From positions 3,100,001 through 3,164,000 of the forward strand of contig NZ_CP109460.1 in NCBI RefSeq assembly GCF_036227565.1: 64,000 nt of DNA, read 5' to 3'. Below the pieces are notes generated by a model. That model was not told where the DNA came from. It ran no database searches and saw nothing but the letters and a program-made list of their open reading frames with translations. The stretch comes from Streptomyces sp. NBC_01454 (GTDB lineage Bacteria > Actinomycetota > Actinomycetes > Streptomycetales > Streptomycetaceae). This document shows positions 1-9,089 of the stretch, piece after piece. The position numbers and the translations under genes are program-made. Numbering within the stretch: the stretch's first letter is position 1; each line of letters starts with the position of its first letter.

Positions 1-617
1 GCACCGTCCGCCGGATGGTGCCGGACGCCGGTAAGCCCCCGGCGGCCGGAGCGCCCGCCCGGGGCACGCCCGCAGGCGCCACGAACCCCCGGGGCGGACG
101 GCCTGTCCACCGCCGCCGGAAAGCCGTACGAAGTCCACGCTCACCTGCACGGATGGGCAGATTACGGCGCTGCCCCGGGGCTCGTCCAGACCACTGGCGG
201 TTCGGTGGCCCACACCCCGTGTGACGCTTTCGGGCCGTTCGGCGCTGTACCGGGTAGGGGGCCGTCACGGCCCTTCGCGAACGACGGCCGGGGCCTCTCC
301 TGTGGGGGGTGGCGGCCCCGGCCGTCCTTTCGCTTTTAGCGCTCTGACCTGGGACGTTGCGCAGAGTCGGTGACCAACGCGACCCACGCGTGACCAACCG
401 CCTGAGCCTCGCAGAGCTGGTCAGAGCGGCGGAGGCGGCGGGATCCGGCCATCACCCTGCGAGCCCTGAAACCGCCAGTCGAGACATGTCCTGTGACGTA
501 TAAGCGTCCACCACGCGACGAACAGGCAGAGCCGTCTCCCCACAATGAGATGACCCGGTCGCAGGACCTCCCATGAATGAGAAGGTGCCGCGACCGAGCC
601 GATAGAACTTCGGCGGC
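1..617. other. No recognisable gene; intergenic with one terminator
   Basis: I see no convincing coding region here. The short open frames are Arg/Pro-rich and resemble no family I know. The 3' tail of a + strand gene from outside the window could end in the first 240 bases, because a strong + strand hairpin follows at 283-326. Between 360 and 440 the word GTGACCAAC occurs twice, at about 371 and 390. Confidence 0.5.
283..337 (+). terminator. Rho-independent-type terminator
   Basis: A 13-bp perfect inverted repeat (GACGGCCGGGGCC at 283-295, its complement at 314-326) is followed by the T-rich run CTTTCGCTTTT. The hairpin plus T-tract fits termination of + strand transcription entering from the left edge of the window. 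Confidence 0.65.
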
Positions 618-962
618 TCAGGGACGTTGGCGTCCCCTCTTCGCCGACTTTCGATTATGCCGCTTGGTGTCCCACCATTCCTCCAGCAATACACGAACAA
701 TATGCACGAGTTGCTGAAGTCGTTCGGGGTCCGGGGAGGGCGAGGTGAGCACATCCAGAAAAGACTTGTCATCCCAAGGAAGAGTGAATTCCCAATGCTC
801 TTCCTTGAGCCCTTGCCTTTCCACAGTGAGCCAGTACGTCAAGGTCACACTTCGATCCGGTCGATGATCGACCGAAAGTTCAGTGACGTTGAACCTGACT
901 TCCCCATCGCCGGTGGTGTAAGAACAGGCCAGAGCCTGCTCAGTCGGCGTTTGGGCCGTCAT
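618..962 (-). CDS. Hypothetical cytosolic protein coupled to a secreted protein
   Basis: This 114-residue protein has no signal peptide or membrane segment and matches no family I know. It is mildly acidic in the middle, has an aromatic patch (HWEFTLPWDD, about 56-65) and ends in a basic tail. Its ATG overlaps the stop of the upstream secreted-protein gene as ATGA, so the two are probably translated together. A cytosolic partner coupled to a small secreted protein is the layout of toxin-immunity or protease-inhibitor pairs; that role is only inferred. Local GC is lower than in the flanking genes, which may indicate transfer. The upstream in-frame extension to 1427 is non-coding in character and was dropped. 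Confidence 0.6.
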   Translation of the reverse strand: MTAQTPTEQALACSYTTGDGEVRFNVTELSVDHRPDRSVTLTYWLTVERQGLKEEHWEFTLPWDDKSFLDVLTSPSPDPERLQQLVHIVRVLLEEWWDTKRHNRKSAKRGRQRP

Positions 963-1372
963 GCCTTGCCGGCAGGAGTGCCGATGATGGTACGGAATTT
1001 CTCGTAACTCGGGCATGACCGGGTGTAGGTGCAGTAGCCGCCTCGCCCGTTTGGAGCACCGGACCAGATGGCTGCGCTGATGTACTTGCCCATGGTCGCG
1101 TTCCAGCCGTGGCCCGCCTTCATGTGCTTCCAGCCCCACGTCTTGGTGCCACAGCGCAGTGTGTAGTGGGCAGGTCCCCGGTAGTAGTTCCGCACGACGT
1201 AATTGCGACTGTGGTGCTTGCACGTTGCGTCGATGCTGTTGACAGCGACCCCGCTCGCGTGGCTCGAAGGCGTTGCAGCCGTCGCGGAATTTGCCGTCGG
1301 AATGACGAGCGCTGATGCGGCGACAGCGCTCGTCACCGCAGCCTTCACTATGCGGGATGCATTGATCCGCAT
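959..1372 (-). CDS. Small secreted protein with four cysteines
   Basis: This 137-residue protein has a clear Sec signal peptide: basic MRINASRIVK, a hydrophobic Ala/Val core and an Ala-x-Ala cleavage region near residue 32. The mature part of about 100 residues has four cysteines (CKHHS, LRCGT, YCTYTRSC), which could form two disulfides. It is rich in His, Tyr and Trp and ends with the segment KFRTIIG. I chose the ATG at 1372 over the upstream start at 1480 because the signal peptide begins there and a GGGGAAC ribosome site precedes it. I do not recognise the family. Its stop overlaps the next start, giving a two-gene unit. A secreted toxin or inhibitor is possible but unproven. Confidence 0.7.
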   Translation of the reverse strand: MRINASRIVKAAVTSAVAASALVIPTANSATAATPSSHASGVAVNSIDATCKHHSRNYVVRNYYRGPAHYTLRCGTKTWGWKHMKAGHGWNATMGKYISAAIWSGAPNGRGGYCTYTRSCPSYEKFRTIIGTPAGKA

Positions 1373-1870
1373 GAGTTCCCCCCAAAAACTTCCCCGTGGT
1401 CCTCGATGTGGGCTTGGTCGCGCCCACTCCGAGGTTGCGGTTGACACTCCATCACGCCGCTCTGTCCACGTAACAGACATCAGTCACTACCCGGTCCGGA
1501 CCTGTTCTGGCCTCGCGACCTCCCCGGGGCGTTGACGGCGCTTATCACTGCCCCGTCCTGCATTCCGTACTCCTGGGCCTCCATGCGGGCTGTCGCACCA
1601 GCGAGATATCCACTTCTGGCGCGACAGCCCGCAAAGGCCGGCCCGACGGCTGGCACGTGGCCAACGCGTGACCAACAGCGGCCAGGAGCCGTCAGACACA
1701 CCTGGATAAAGGCCGATCCAGGCGGAAAGCAAGAACCTGCATTCGTACGACAAAACGCCTGTTCACATGCCCTGTATGGCAACAGAAGGGCCAGAGCTGG
1801 CGGCCTCGGCCGTCCTCGTTCGCGCTGCGTGCGCTGCGTGCGCTGCGTGCGCTGAGTTCTCTCACCTGAT
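1373..1870. other. Intergenic region with a 9-bp tandem repeat
   Basis: About 500 bases with no supported gene. It holds a third GTGACCAAC word near 1671, in the context AACGCGTGACCAAC, similar to CACGCGTGACCAAC at 385-398. At 1822-1854 there are about 3.7 copies of GCGCTGCGT. The promoter of the leftward unit 618-1372 should lie at the left end of this interval. Confidence 0.4.
1822..1854. repeat. 9-bp tandem repeat, about 3.7 copies
   Basis: Three exact copies of GCGCTGCGT at 1822-1848 plus a six-base partial copy. It lies just downstream of the GH20 gene's stop codon, in non-coding sequence. Confidence 0.8.
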
Positions 1871-3586
1871 TCACACCCGGTTGGCCAGCGCCTGGAATTG
1901 CGTCCAGGACAGCGCGGGCGTCCCCGGATCCCAGGTCTTCTGCGCCAGTGCCGCCAGCGGCAGCCGGATGCCGGCGGCCACCTGCTGCGCCGTCTGCGCC
2001 TGGGACCGGTCGCACCAGATCGCGAAGCGCGCCCCGGGGATCCGGTCCGGGCCGGTCATGCTCGCGGGCACCGCCACCGGCTGGGTGCCGCGGATGACCA
2101 TCGGGGTCCAGCTCTGGTAGATCCGCTGGCCGGTCGGATACGTGAACTGGTTGGGCTCGCCGAGGACGTAGTAGAGGTACTCGTCGTTGAAGTTCATGAC
2201 GTTGCGGCCCTCGCGCAGGAACGACGCGGGATCACGCTTGCCGATCTCCTTGCCGGTCCAGTAGTCGACCATCCGGTTCTTGTCGGCGGACGCCGCCGGG
2301 CTGGAGAAGAATCCGTCGTTCCAGGCCTCGATGCGGTTCTTGCCCTTGGCCTCCACGGTCTTCTGCCGGTCGTTGAGCCAGCCGGTCGTCAGGTCCTCGA
2401 CGGTGCCGGCCGAGCCGTACTTCTGCCGGGCGGCCCGCGCCAGCTGCGGATACGAGGTGGACGGGGAGGACGACATCAGCGCCTGGTACTCGTCACCGCC
2501 CAGGTGCCAGTAGGCCGGGGCGCCCTTGGGGTTGGTGAACAGCTCGCTCATTTCCTTCAGCAGCGAGTCGATCAGCGGGGCGGCCTTGGGGTTGGAGATG
2601 TCGATCGCGCCGGGGATCACCCGGCCCTGGGCGTTGCGCAGCAGCAGATCGGGATAGTGGTCCAGCACCGCGCCCAGATGGCCGGGCGAGTCCAGCTCCG
2701 GGACGACGGAGATGTGCAGGCTCCGGGCCAGCGCGATGATCTGGCGGACCTGGGCCTTGGTCAGATGGTCGGCGGAGACGACCTCGGGGTGGGTGTCGCT
2801 CTGGATGCGGAAGCCCTGGTCGTCGGAGAAGTGCAGCTGGAACTGGTTGAGCTTGAGGTCGGCGATCTCCCGCAGCCGCGCGTCGATCCAGTCCTGGGTG
2901 AACGGCTTGCGGGCGTTGTCCAGCGACATGCCGCGCTGCGGACGGTCGGGCCGGTCCTCGATGGTGCCCTCGGGGAGTCCGCCGGCGGCGCGTACGGCCT
3001 GCTTGACGGTGCGGGTGCCGTAGAAGATTCCGGCGTCGGTGGGGGCCGTGAGAGTGAGCCGGGTCCCGCTGGCGGTGAGGGTGTAGGCCTCGTCGGCGGT
3101 GCTGCGGACGGGCACGTTGTCCGGCTGGTTCGCCGTGTTCTTTCCGCTCAGCTTCACCTCGATGTCACCCGGCCGCACCGTCTGACCGCCGTAGACGACG
3201 GGCAGCCCGCCGAGGTCCTTGGCCAGCCGCTGGGCCTCGTCGGCGACATTGCTCTTCTCGCCGGCCGGCACGACGACACGAGCCCCGCGGGACGGGCGCC
3301 AGCCGCGTCCATCGGCCCGGCGGAAGCTGCGGACGGCGGGGATGACCTGCGGAGATCCGGTCACCGGTGCCCAGCTCGGGGTGGCCGCCGCGGAGGGGTT
3401 CATCTTGGCGCTGGTACTGCCGGGCGGCTCGGCGTCGCCGCCACCGGAGCAGCCGGCGAGCAGCAGCGCACCGGTGAGCGCGGCGGCCGGCAGGGCGGAC
3501 CGGGCGGGGACGCTGCGCATGCTCGTCCTGGGGCGGCGGGAGGCCGAGGGCCGCGGGGTGCGCGGCGGCCACATCGGGTTCGACAT
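1871..3586 (-). CDS. Lipoprotein beta-N-acetylhexosaminidase (GH20)
   Basis: This 571-residue enzyme is predicted to release terminal N-acetyl-glucosamine or -galactosamine from chitin-derived or glycoconjugate oligosaccharides outside the cell. The N-terminus has a long basic region, then a hydrophobic stretch ending in the lipobox LLAGC, so the mature protein is probably lipid-anchored. A GH20 N-terminal b domain is followed by the TIM barrel with the family signature HLGGDEY, which holds the catalytic Asp-Glu pair. ATG 3586 is chosen because GAGG lies about nine bases upstream; the extension to 3709 is not protein-like. It reads away from the OHCU decarboxylase gene. Family assignment is firm; the natural substrate is not determined. 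Confidence 0.92.
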   Translation of the reverse strand: MSNPMWPPRTPRPSASRRPRTSMRSVPARSALPAAALTGALLLAGCSGGGDAEPPGSTSAKMNPSAAATPSWAPVTGSPQVIPAVRSFRRADGRGWRPSRGARVVVPAGEKSNVADEAQRLAKDLGGLPVVYGGQTVRPGDIEVKLSGKNTANQPDNVPVRSTADEAYTLTASGTRLTLTAPTDAGIFYGTRTVKQAVRAAGGLPEGTIEDRPDRPQRGMSLDNARKPFTQDWIDARLREIADLKLNQFQLHFSDDQGFRIQSDTHPEVVSADHLTKAQVRQIIALARSLHISVVPELDSPGHLGAVLDHYPDLLLRNAQGRVIPGAIDISNPKAAPLIDSLLKEMSELFTNPKGAPAYWHLGGDEYQALMSSSPSTSYPQLARAARQKYGSAGTVEDLTTGWLNDRQKTVEAKGKNRIEAWNDGFFSSPAASADKNRMVDYWTGKEIGKRDPASFLREGRNVMNFNDEYLYYVLGEPNQFTYPTGQRIYQSWTPMVIRGTQPVAVPASMTGPDRIPGARFAIWCDRSQAQTAQQVAAGIRLPLAALAQKTWDPGTPALSWTQFQALANRV

Positions 3587-3924
3587 CGTGCAATCCTCAC
3601 TTTTCGGGGCGAAGGCATTGCCAGGTGTGCGGAGCCGGTCGTCCACTGAACGCGCGAAAGCTCTCTCATCCGGGTGAAATTCGCGCATCCGTCGGACAGT
3701 GGTCGACAAGCGTCGTTAGCGTGGCGTCTCCAGTGGTCACCCCCTTCACAGGGCTCTCCAGGAACCGCCGGATACCGCCGGGGTGTCGTGTCCCACGCAC
3801 CACCGTCACACCCTCCGCCGCTTCGTCCGCGTCCCGGCTTCGGTCCGCTTCTCCCCAGCTTCCTTCAGCAGCCCGCCCCGCACCCGTCGAAACCCTCCAT
3901 TCGCATCCGTCCGAGGAGCCCACG

Positions 3925-4518
3925 CTGTCCGGTGACACCCCGGCCGCCCGGCCGCCGACGCTGCCCCCGCCGCACACCCCCTGGGGCGGCATATCGTCGT
4001 GGGTCCGCGGCACCGCGCTGCCGCGCCCCCGTCCCGAGGGCCTCGGGCTCGCCCGCTTCAACAGCCTGCCCCTGGACGACAACCTCGCCGTGCTCCTGCG
4101 CTGCTGCGGCAGCCGCCGTTGGGCCGAGCGGGTCGCCGCGCACCGCCCGTACCCAGACGTGGAGTCCCTGCTCGCCGCCTCGGACGAGGCCTGCTACGAC
4201 CTGAACCCGGCCGAGCTGGGTGAGGCGCTCGCCGAGGAGTCGCTCTCCCCGCAGCCCCTCGTCGGCGCCCGCGGCCCCGGCACGCTCGCCGCCCACACCG
4301 CGCTGCGCGCCGCGCACGCCGAATACGAGCGCCGCTTTCGCCATGTGTTCGTCATCTGCCTGGACGGCTATCGGGACGACGAGCTGCTCGACCAGGTGCT
4401 GTCCGCCCTCCGCACCCGGCTGGGCAACGAGGCGGACGAGGAGCGGGCGGTCACCGCGGACGAGCTGCGCCGGCTGGCCCGCGGCCGGCTGAGGCGGCTG
4501 CTGGGCGCCACGCCGTAG
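3925..4518 (+). CDS. OHCU decarboxylase (ureide pathway), start uncertain
   Basis: The C-terminal 170 residues match 2-oxo-4-hydroxy-4-carboxy-5-ureidoimidazoline decarboxylase, which makes S-allantoin after urate oxidation. Family features include the opening ARFNSLPLDD, the pair RPYPDVESLLAASDEA, and FVICLDGYRDDELL. The frame is open from GTG 3625, but residues before about 100 are not protein-like. No ATG or GTG lies near the domain start. The only well-placed ribosome site is GAGGAG at 3913-3918, six bases before CTG 3925, so I give CTG as the start (inference); GTG 3721 or 3733 are alternatives. No urate oxidase or transthyretin-like gene is adjacent, so it is separated from its usual partners here. 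Confidence 0.8.
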   Translation: MSGDTPAARPPTLPPPHTPWGGISSWVRGTALPRPRPEGLGLARFNSLPLDDNLAVLLRCCGSRRWAERVAAHRPYPDVESLLAASDEACYDLNPAELGEALAEESLSPQPLVGARGPGTLAAHTALRAAHAEYERRFRHVFVICLDGYRDDELLDQVLSALRTRLGNEADEERAVTADELRRLARGRLRRLLGATP

Positions 4519-4558
4519 CGAATCATCACCTCTGTCCGGGAACATCCCGGTTCTCACT

Positions 4559-4595
4559 GGTGTGATAGCCCGTTGGGTGCCTGTTTGATCACACC
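4559..4595. promoter_or_regulatory. Inverted repeat upstream of sdhC
   Basis: GGTGTGAT at 4559-4566 is matched by ATCACACC at 4588-4595, a perfect 8-bp inverted repeat spaced by 21 bases. It sits about 130 bases before sdhC in the gap after the OHCU gene. A possible -10 element TACGAT lies at 4632-4637. The repeat could be an operator for the sdh operon; the regulator is unknown. Confidence 0.35.
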
Positions 4596-4726
4596 TAAGG
4601 ACCCCCGCGCGAGGAACCGACAGCTCGTCGATACGATGACGAGCGGCCGGAGGACCGTACCCGGCCGGGCCCGACCGACAGAGAAGCCGGCTGGCGCCCC
4701 AATCCCCGCTCCCGGAGGGTTTTTCC

Positions 4727-5107
4727 GTGCCGGCTGGAACGCTGTACCGCGGCCGGGAAGGCATGTGGTCCTGGGTGGCTCATCGAGTCACCGGCGTCCT
4801 CATCTTCTTCTTCCTGTTCGTACACGTCCTCGACACCGCTCTCGTACGCGTCTCCCCCGAGGCGTACGACAACGTCGTTGCGACATACAAGACGCCGATC
4901 GTCAACGTGATGGAGTACGGCCTGGTGGCCGCCATCCTCTTCCACGCACTCAACGGCCTGCGGGTCATCGCGGTGGACTTCTGGTCGAAGGGCCCGAAGT
5001 ACCAGAAGCAGATGCTGTGGACCGTTGTCGGCGTCTGGGTCGTGCTGATGGCCGGTGCCTTCTACCCCGTGCTGCAGCACACCCTGCGCACGCTGTTCGG
5101 GAGCTGA
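4727..5107 (+). CDS. sdhC: Succinate dehydrogenase cytochrome b556 subunit
   Basis: Membrane anchor of complex II (126 residues), which takes electrons from the SdhB iron-sulfur protein to menaquinone. Three hydrophobic helices are visible (about 20-40, 62-82 and 98-116). The motif HRVTG followed by LFVHVLDTA supplies candidate quinone-site and heme-ligand histidines (HRVTG, LFVHV, LFHALNG). It starts at GTG 4727 with GGAGGG about nine bases upstream. It is the first gene of sdhCDAB, and sdhD follows after six bases. Confidence 0.95.
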   Translation: MPAGTLYRGREGMWSWVAHRVTGVLIFFFLFVHVLDTALVRVSPEAYDNVVATYKTPIVNVMEYGLVAAILFHALNGLRVIAVDFWSKGPKYQKQMLWTVVGVWVVLMAGAFYPVLQHTLRTLFGS

Positions 5108-5113
5108 CGCGAG

Positions 5114-5602
5114 ATGTCTGCTGAAACCACCTCCGCTGAGGCCACCGCAGCGGGCGCGTCCGACGGCGTCACGCTCTACGACGTGGACAATCCCGCTCCG
5201 GTCATCGAGCCGCCGCGCAAGCGCACCAAGAAGACCGGGAGCGCTTCCCGCGGCAACTTCGAGATGCAGGCCTGGCTGTTCATGCGGCTGTCCGGCATCG
5301 TGCTGGTCGTCCTGGTCCTGGGTCACCTGCTGATCCAGCTGGTCCTCGACGGCGGCGTCTCCAAGATCGGTTTCGCGTTCGTCGCCGGCCGCTGGGCCTC
5401 GCCGTTCTGGCAGGTCTGGGACCTGCTGATGCTGTGGCTGGCCATGCTGCACGGCGCCAACGGCCTGCGTACGGTCATCAACGACTACGCGCAGCGGGAC
5501 AACACCCGATTCTGGCTGAAGATGCTGCTGTACACCGCGACGGTGTTCACCGTCCTTCTGGGCACGCTGGTGATCTTCACCTTCGACCCGAACATCTCCT
5601 GA
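5114..5602 (+). CDS. sdhD: Succinate dehydrogenase hydrophobic membrane anchor
   Basis: Second membrane anchor of complex II, 162 residues. An N-terminal polar extension of about 45 residues ([18 protein letters not shown]) precedes three transmembrane helices. The heme/quinone region is represented by [14 protein letters not shown] and [16 protein letters not shown]. The ribosome site is weak, in keeping with coupling to sdhC just upstream. Position within sdhCDAB makes the identity secure. Confidence 0.94.
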   Translation: MSAETTSAEATAAGASDGVTLYDVDNPAPVIEPPRKRTKKTGSASRGNFEMQAWLFMRLSGIVLVVLVLGHLLIQLVLDGGVSKIGFAFVAGRWASPFWQVWDLLMLWLAMLHGANGLRTVINDYAQRDNTRFWLKMLLYTATVFTVLLGTLVIFTFDPNIS

Positions 5603-5622
5603 AGCCGGGGCTGACTGGAACC

Positions 5623-7377
5623 ATGAAGATCCACAAGTACGACACCGTCATCGTCGGCGCCGGCGGCGCGGGCATGCGTGCGGCCATCGAGTCGACCAAG
5701 CGCAGCCGCACCGCGGTCCTGACGAAGCTGTACCCGACCCGGTCCCACACCGGCGCCGCTCAGGGCGGTATGGCCGCCGCCCTCGCGAACGTCGAGGAGG
5801 ACAACTGGGAGTGGCACACCTTCGACACGATCAAGGGTGGCGACTACCTGGTCGACCAGGACGCCGCCGAGATCCTCGCGAAGGAGGCCATCGACTCGGT
5901 CCTCGACCTGGAGAAGATGGGCCTGCCGTTCAACCGCACGCCGGACGGCACGATCGACCAGCGCCGCTTCGGCGGTCACTCCCGTAACCACGGTGAGGCC
6001 CCGGTCCGCCGGTCCTGCTACGCCTCGGACCGCACCGGCCACATGATCCTCCAGACGCTGTATCAGAACTGCGTCAAGGAGGGCGTGGAGTTCTTCAACG
6101 AGTTCTACGTGCTCGACCTGCTGCTCCAGGACGTCGACGGCGTCAAGAAGTCCGCGGGCGTCGTCGCGTACGAGCTGGCCACCGGCGAGATCCACGTCTT
6201 CCAGGCGAAGTCGATCATCTTCGCTTCCGGCGGCACCGGCAAGTTCTTCAAGGTGACCTCCAACGCGCACACCCTGACCGGTGACGGCCAGGCCGCCGCC
6301 TACCGCCGCGGGCTGCCGCTGGAGGACATGGAGTTCTTCCAGTTCCACCCGACGGGCATCTGGCGCATGGGCATCCTGCTGACGGAGGGCGCCCGTGGTG
6401 AGGGCGGCATCCTCCGCAACAAGGACGGCGAGCGCTTCATGGAGAAGTACGCGCCCGTCATGAAGGACCTCGCGAGTCGCGATGTGGTGTCGCGCTCCAT
6501 CTACACGGAGATCCGCGAGGGCCGCGGCTGCGGTCCCGACGGCGACCACGTCTACCTGGACCTGACCCACCTGCCGCCCGAGCAGCTGGACGCCAAGCTC
6601 CCGGACATCACCGAGTTCGCGCGGACCTACCTCGGCATCGAGCCCTACACGGACCCGATCCCGATCCAGCCGACCGCGCACTACGCCATGGGCGGCATCC
6701 CCACCAACGTCGAGGGTGAGGTCCTGAGGGACAACACCACCGTCGTGCCGGGCCTGTACGCGGCCGGCGAGGTGGCCTGTGTCTCCGTGCACGGCGCCAA
6801 CCGCCTGGGCACCAACTCGCTGCTGGACATCAACGTCTTCGGGCGCCGGGCCGGCATCGCGGCGGCGGAGTACTCGGCCACGGCCGACTTCGTCGAGCTG
6901 CCCGAGGACCCGGCGCAGCAGGTCATCGACCAGGTCGAGCGGCTGCGCAACTCCACGGGCAGCGAGCGGGTCACCGAGATCCGCAAGGAGCTCCAGGAGA
7001 CCATGGACGCCAACGTGATGGTGTTCCGCACCGAGCAGACGATCAAGACCGCGGTCGAGAAGATCGGCGAGCTGCGCGAGCGCTACCTGAACGTGTCCGT
7101 CCAGGACAAGGGCAAGCGGTTCAACACCGACCTGCTGGAGGCCATCGAGCTGGGCAACCTCCTCGACCTGGCCGAGGTCATGGCGGTCTCCGCGCTGGCC
7201 CGCAAGGAGTCCCGCGGCGGTCACTACCGCGAGGACTTCCCCAACCGCGACGACGTCAACTTCATGCGGCACACCATGGCGTACCGCGAGGTGGGCGCAG
7301 ACGGCACCGAGTCGATCCGCCTCGACTACAAGCCGGTCGTGCAGACCCGCTACCAGCCGATGGAGCGTAAGTACTGA
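5623..7377 (+). CDS. sdhA: Succinate dehydrogenase flavoprotein subunit
   Basis: Catalytic FAD subunit of complex II, 584 residues, oxidising succinate to fumarate in the TCA cycle. It shows the dinucleotide fold VIVGAGGAG (9-17), the covalent FAD histidine in [10 protein letters not shown] (His42), the substrate loop [14 protein letters not shown], the capping-domain FQFHPTGI, and the C-terminal [17 protein letters not shown] start it at ATG 5623, where [15 protein letters not shown] begins; the frame is open upstream through sdhD but that part is a shadow. The stop overlaps the sdhB start by one base (TGATG). Confidence 0.97.
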   Translation: MKIHKYDTVIVGAGGAGMRAAIESTKRSRTAVLTKLYPTRSHTGAAQGGMAAALANVEEDNWEWHTFDTIKGGDYLVDQDAAEILAKEAIDSVLDLEKMGLPFNRTPDGTIDQRRFGGHSRNHGEAPVRRSCYASDRTGHMILQTLYQNCVKEGVEFFNEFYVLDLLLQDVDGVKKSAGVVAYELATGEIHVFQAKSIIFASGGTGKFFKVTSNAHTLTGDGQAAAYRRGLPLEDMEFFQFHPTGIWRMGILLTEGARGEGGILRNKDGERFMEKYAPVMKDLASRDVVSRSIYTEIREGRGCGPDGDHVYLDLTHLPPEQLDAKLPDITEFARTYLGIEPYTDPIPIQPTAHYAMGGIPTNVEGEVLRDNTTVVPGLYAAGEVACVSVHGANRLGTNSLLDINVFGRRAGIAAAEYSATADFVELPEDPAQQVIDQVERLRNSTGSERVTEIRKELQETMDANVMVFRTEQTIKTAVEKIGELRERYLNVSVQDKGKRFNTDLLEAIELGNLLDLAEVMAVSALARKESRGGHYREDFPNRDDVNFMRHTMAYREVGADGTESIRLDYKPVVQTRYQPMERKY

Positions 7378-8150
7378 TGAGCACCCCGACTCTCGACAAG
7401 CACTCCGCCGCGCTGGACGCGGCCGAGGACGGTGCCGCGCATCTGATCACGGTCACCTTCCGGATCCGCCGGTTCAACCCGGAGGTCTCGGAGGACGCCG
7501 GCTGGGAGGACTTCCAGCTGGAGATCGACCCGAAGGAGCGCGTCCTGGACGCCCTCCACAAGATCAAGTGGGAGCAGGACGGGACGCTGACCTTCCGTCG
7601 TTCCTGCGCCCACGGCATCTGCGGCTCGGACGCCATGCGCATCAACGGCCGCAACCGTCTCGCCTGCAAGACGCTGATCAAGGACATCAACCCGGAGAAG
7701 CCGATCACGGTCGAGGCCATCAAGGGCCTGACCGTGATGAAGGACCTTGTCGTCGACATGGAGCCCTTCTTCCAGGCCTACCGCGATGTGATGCCCTTCC
7801 TGATCACGACCGGCAACGAGCCGACCCGTGAGCGCCGGCAGTCCGCCGAGGACCGTGAGCGCTTCGACGACACCACCAAGTGCATCCTGTGCGCCGCCTG
7901 CACGTCCTCGTGCCCGGTGTTCTGGAACGACGGCCAGTACTTCGGCCCGGCGGCGATCGTCAACGCGCACCGCTTCATCTTCGACTCGCGCGACGAGGGC
8001 GGCGAGCAGCGCCTGGAGATCCTCAACGACAAGGACGGCGTCTGGCGCTGCCGGACGACCTTCAACTGCACGGACGCCTGCCCGCGCGGTATCGAGGTCA
8101 CCAAGGCCATCCAGGAAGTGAAGCGCGCGCTGATCACCCGCCGCTTCTGA
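7377..8150 (+). CDS. sdhB: Succinate dehydrogenase iron-sulfur subunit
   Basis: Electron-transfer subunit of complex II, 257 residues. The N-terminal ferredoxin-like domain carries the [2Fe-2S] ligands in CAHGICGSDAM and a later Cys (NRLACK). The C-terminal domain has CILCAACTSSCP and CTDACPRGIEV for the [4Fe-4S] and [3Fe-4S] clusters. Its ATG shares a base with the sdhA stop, indicating translational coupling. The last 17 bases overlap the convergent truncated regulator gene. Confidence 0.97.
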   Translation: MSTPTLDKHSAALDAAEDGAAHLITVTFRIRRFNPEVSEDAGWEDFQLEIDPKERVLDALHKIKWEQDGTLTFRRSCAHGICGSDAMRINGRNRLACKTLIKDINPEKPITVEAIKGLTVMKDLVVDMEPFFQAYRDVMPFLITTGNEPTRERRQSAEDRERFDDTTKCILCAACTSSCPVFWNDGQYFGPAAIVNAHRFIFDSRDEGGEQRLEILNDKDGVWRCRTTFNCTDACPRGIEVTKAIQEVKRALITRRF

Positions 8151-8961
8151 TTCCGGCGGCGCTCCGGGCCCCGCCCCGGCCGCCGAACAGCACCGGTACC
8201 TCCCGAAGGGCCTCGCCTCCGTACCACCGGGGGCGGGGCCCTTCGGCCTGCCCGTCCGCCGTCTCCCGCGCCGGGTACACGAGCACCGGCGGCAGCGCGT
8301 CGTCCACCAGCGCCAGCGGGTGGTCACAGGAGAAGTACGAGGGGACGAAGACCAGGCCCCGCCCCTGGAGATGCAGCTCCCGCTCCACCGGGTAGTCCAC
8401 CTCCAGCACCGGCGGCCGCCACCGCATCAGCGGGCCGAACGTCCCCAGCATGGCCTCCGCCCCCGACTGGACCAGGGCGTGCCGGCGCACCTCCCGGTCC
8501 GCGCCGACCCGTTGGGCGATCCGCGACCAGGCCGGCGCCACCGCGAGATGGTGGTAGGTCCGCAGACTGCCCGCGAGCCGGCGCAGTGCGGCCGGCTCGC
8601 CCTCGCCGATGCCGCGGGCCCACCCCGGCAGCGCCCGGTGCCCCGACAACCGCGTCAGCTCGGTCCGCAGCCGCTGCCGCGGGGTGCTCATCACGGCCTC
8701 CAGACCGGGCTCGACCCCGTACTGGGACGCGGACGGCGTGAGGAAGTCGGGGAAGTACCCGTACGTCGGGACCAGTTCGAACAGCGTTCGCAGCGGCCCC
8801 GGCCCGTGCCGCACGGCGTGCTGCCGCCAGGCCGCCAGCGCCGGCTCGTGCCGGCGCAGCCGCAGGCTGTGCAGGCTCAGCACCGTCTCCCACAGCGGGT
8901 CGGCCCCGTCGGCCAGACGCGTACGTGCCAGATCCTGCGCCGTGAAATGCACCCTGAGCAC
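8134..8961 (-). pseudogene. ArsR-like regulator lacking its C-terminal HTH
   Basis: The reading frame starts at GTG 8961 behind AGGGGGAC and encodes the typical N-terminal region of a Streptomyces ArsR/SmtB-type family (VLRVHFTAQDLARTR, DPLWETVLSLHSLRLRR). The conserved centre follows (VERELHLQGRGLVFVPSYF ... PPVLVYPA). Family members normally continue with a winged-helix HTH of about 80-90 residues. Here the frame ends shortly after VLFGGRG, in a low-complexity tail that overlaps the 3' end of sdhB. The protein (275 residues) therefore appears to have lost its DNA-binding part, probably by a deletion that joined it to sdhB. It could still be expressed without binding DNA. Confidence 0.7.
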
Positions 8962-9089
8962 ATGTCCCCCTGCTTCTGCGCCACTTCCCGAGCCATGCCG
9001 ACACGAGGATCTGTCCGGCGGGTGGATGGTGGCAAGCGGAACCGGCCGGTAGCATCCGGCCCTCCGCCCGGGGGTTTCGCCCACCGCCG

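Noticed and set aside
1480..1782. 100-codon minus-strand frame upstream of the secreted protein
   Set aside because: No family resemblance, no ribosome site, Arg/Gly/Ala-rich shadow-like composition.
5485..7272. 595-codon minus-strand frame opposite sdhA
   Set aside because: Shadow of sdhA in a GC-rich genome; no domain, and the + strand gene is certain.
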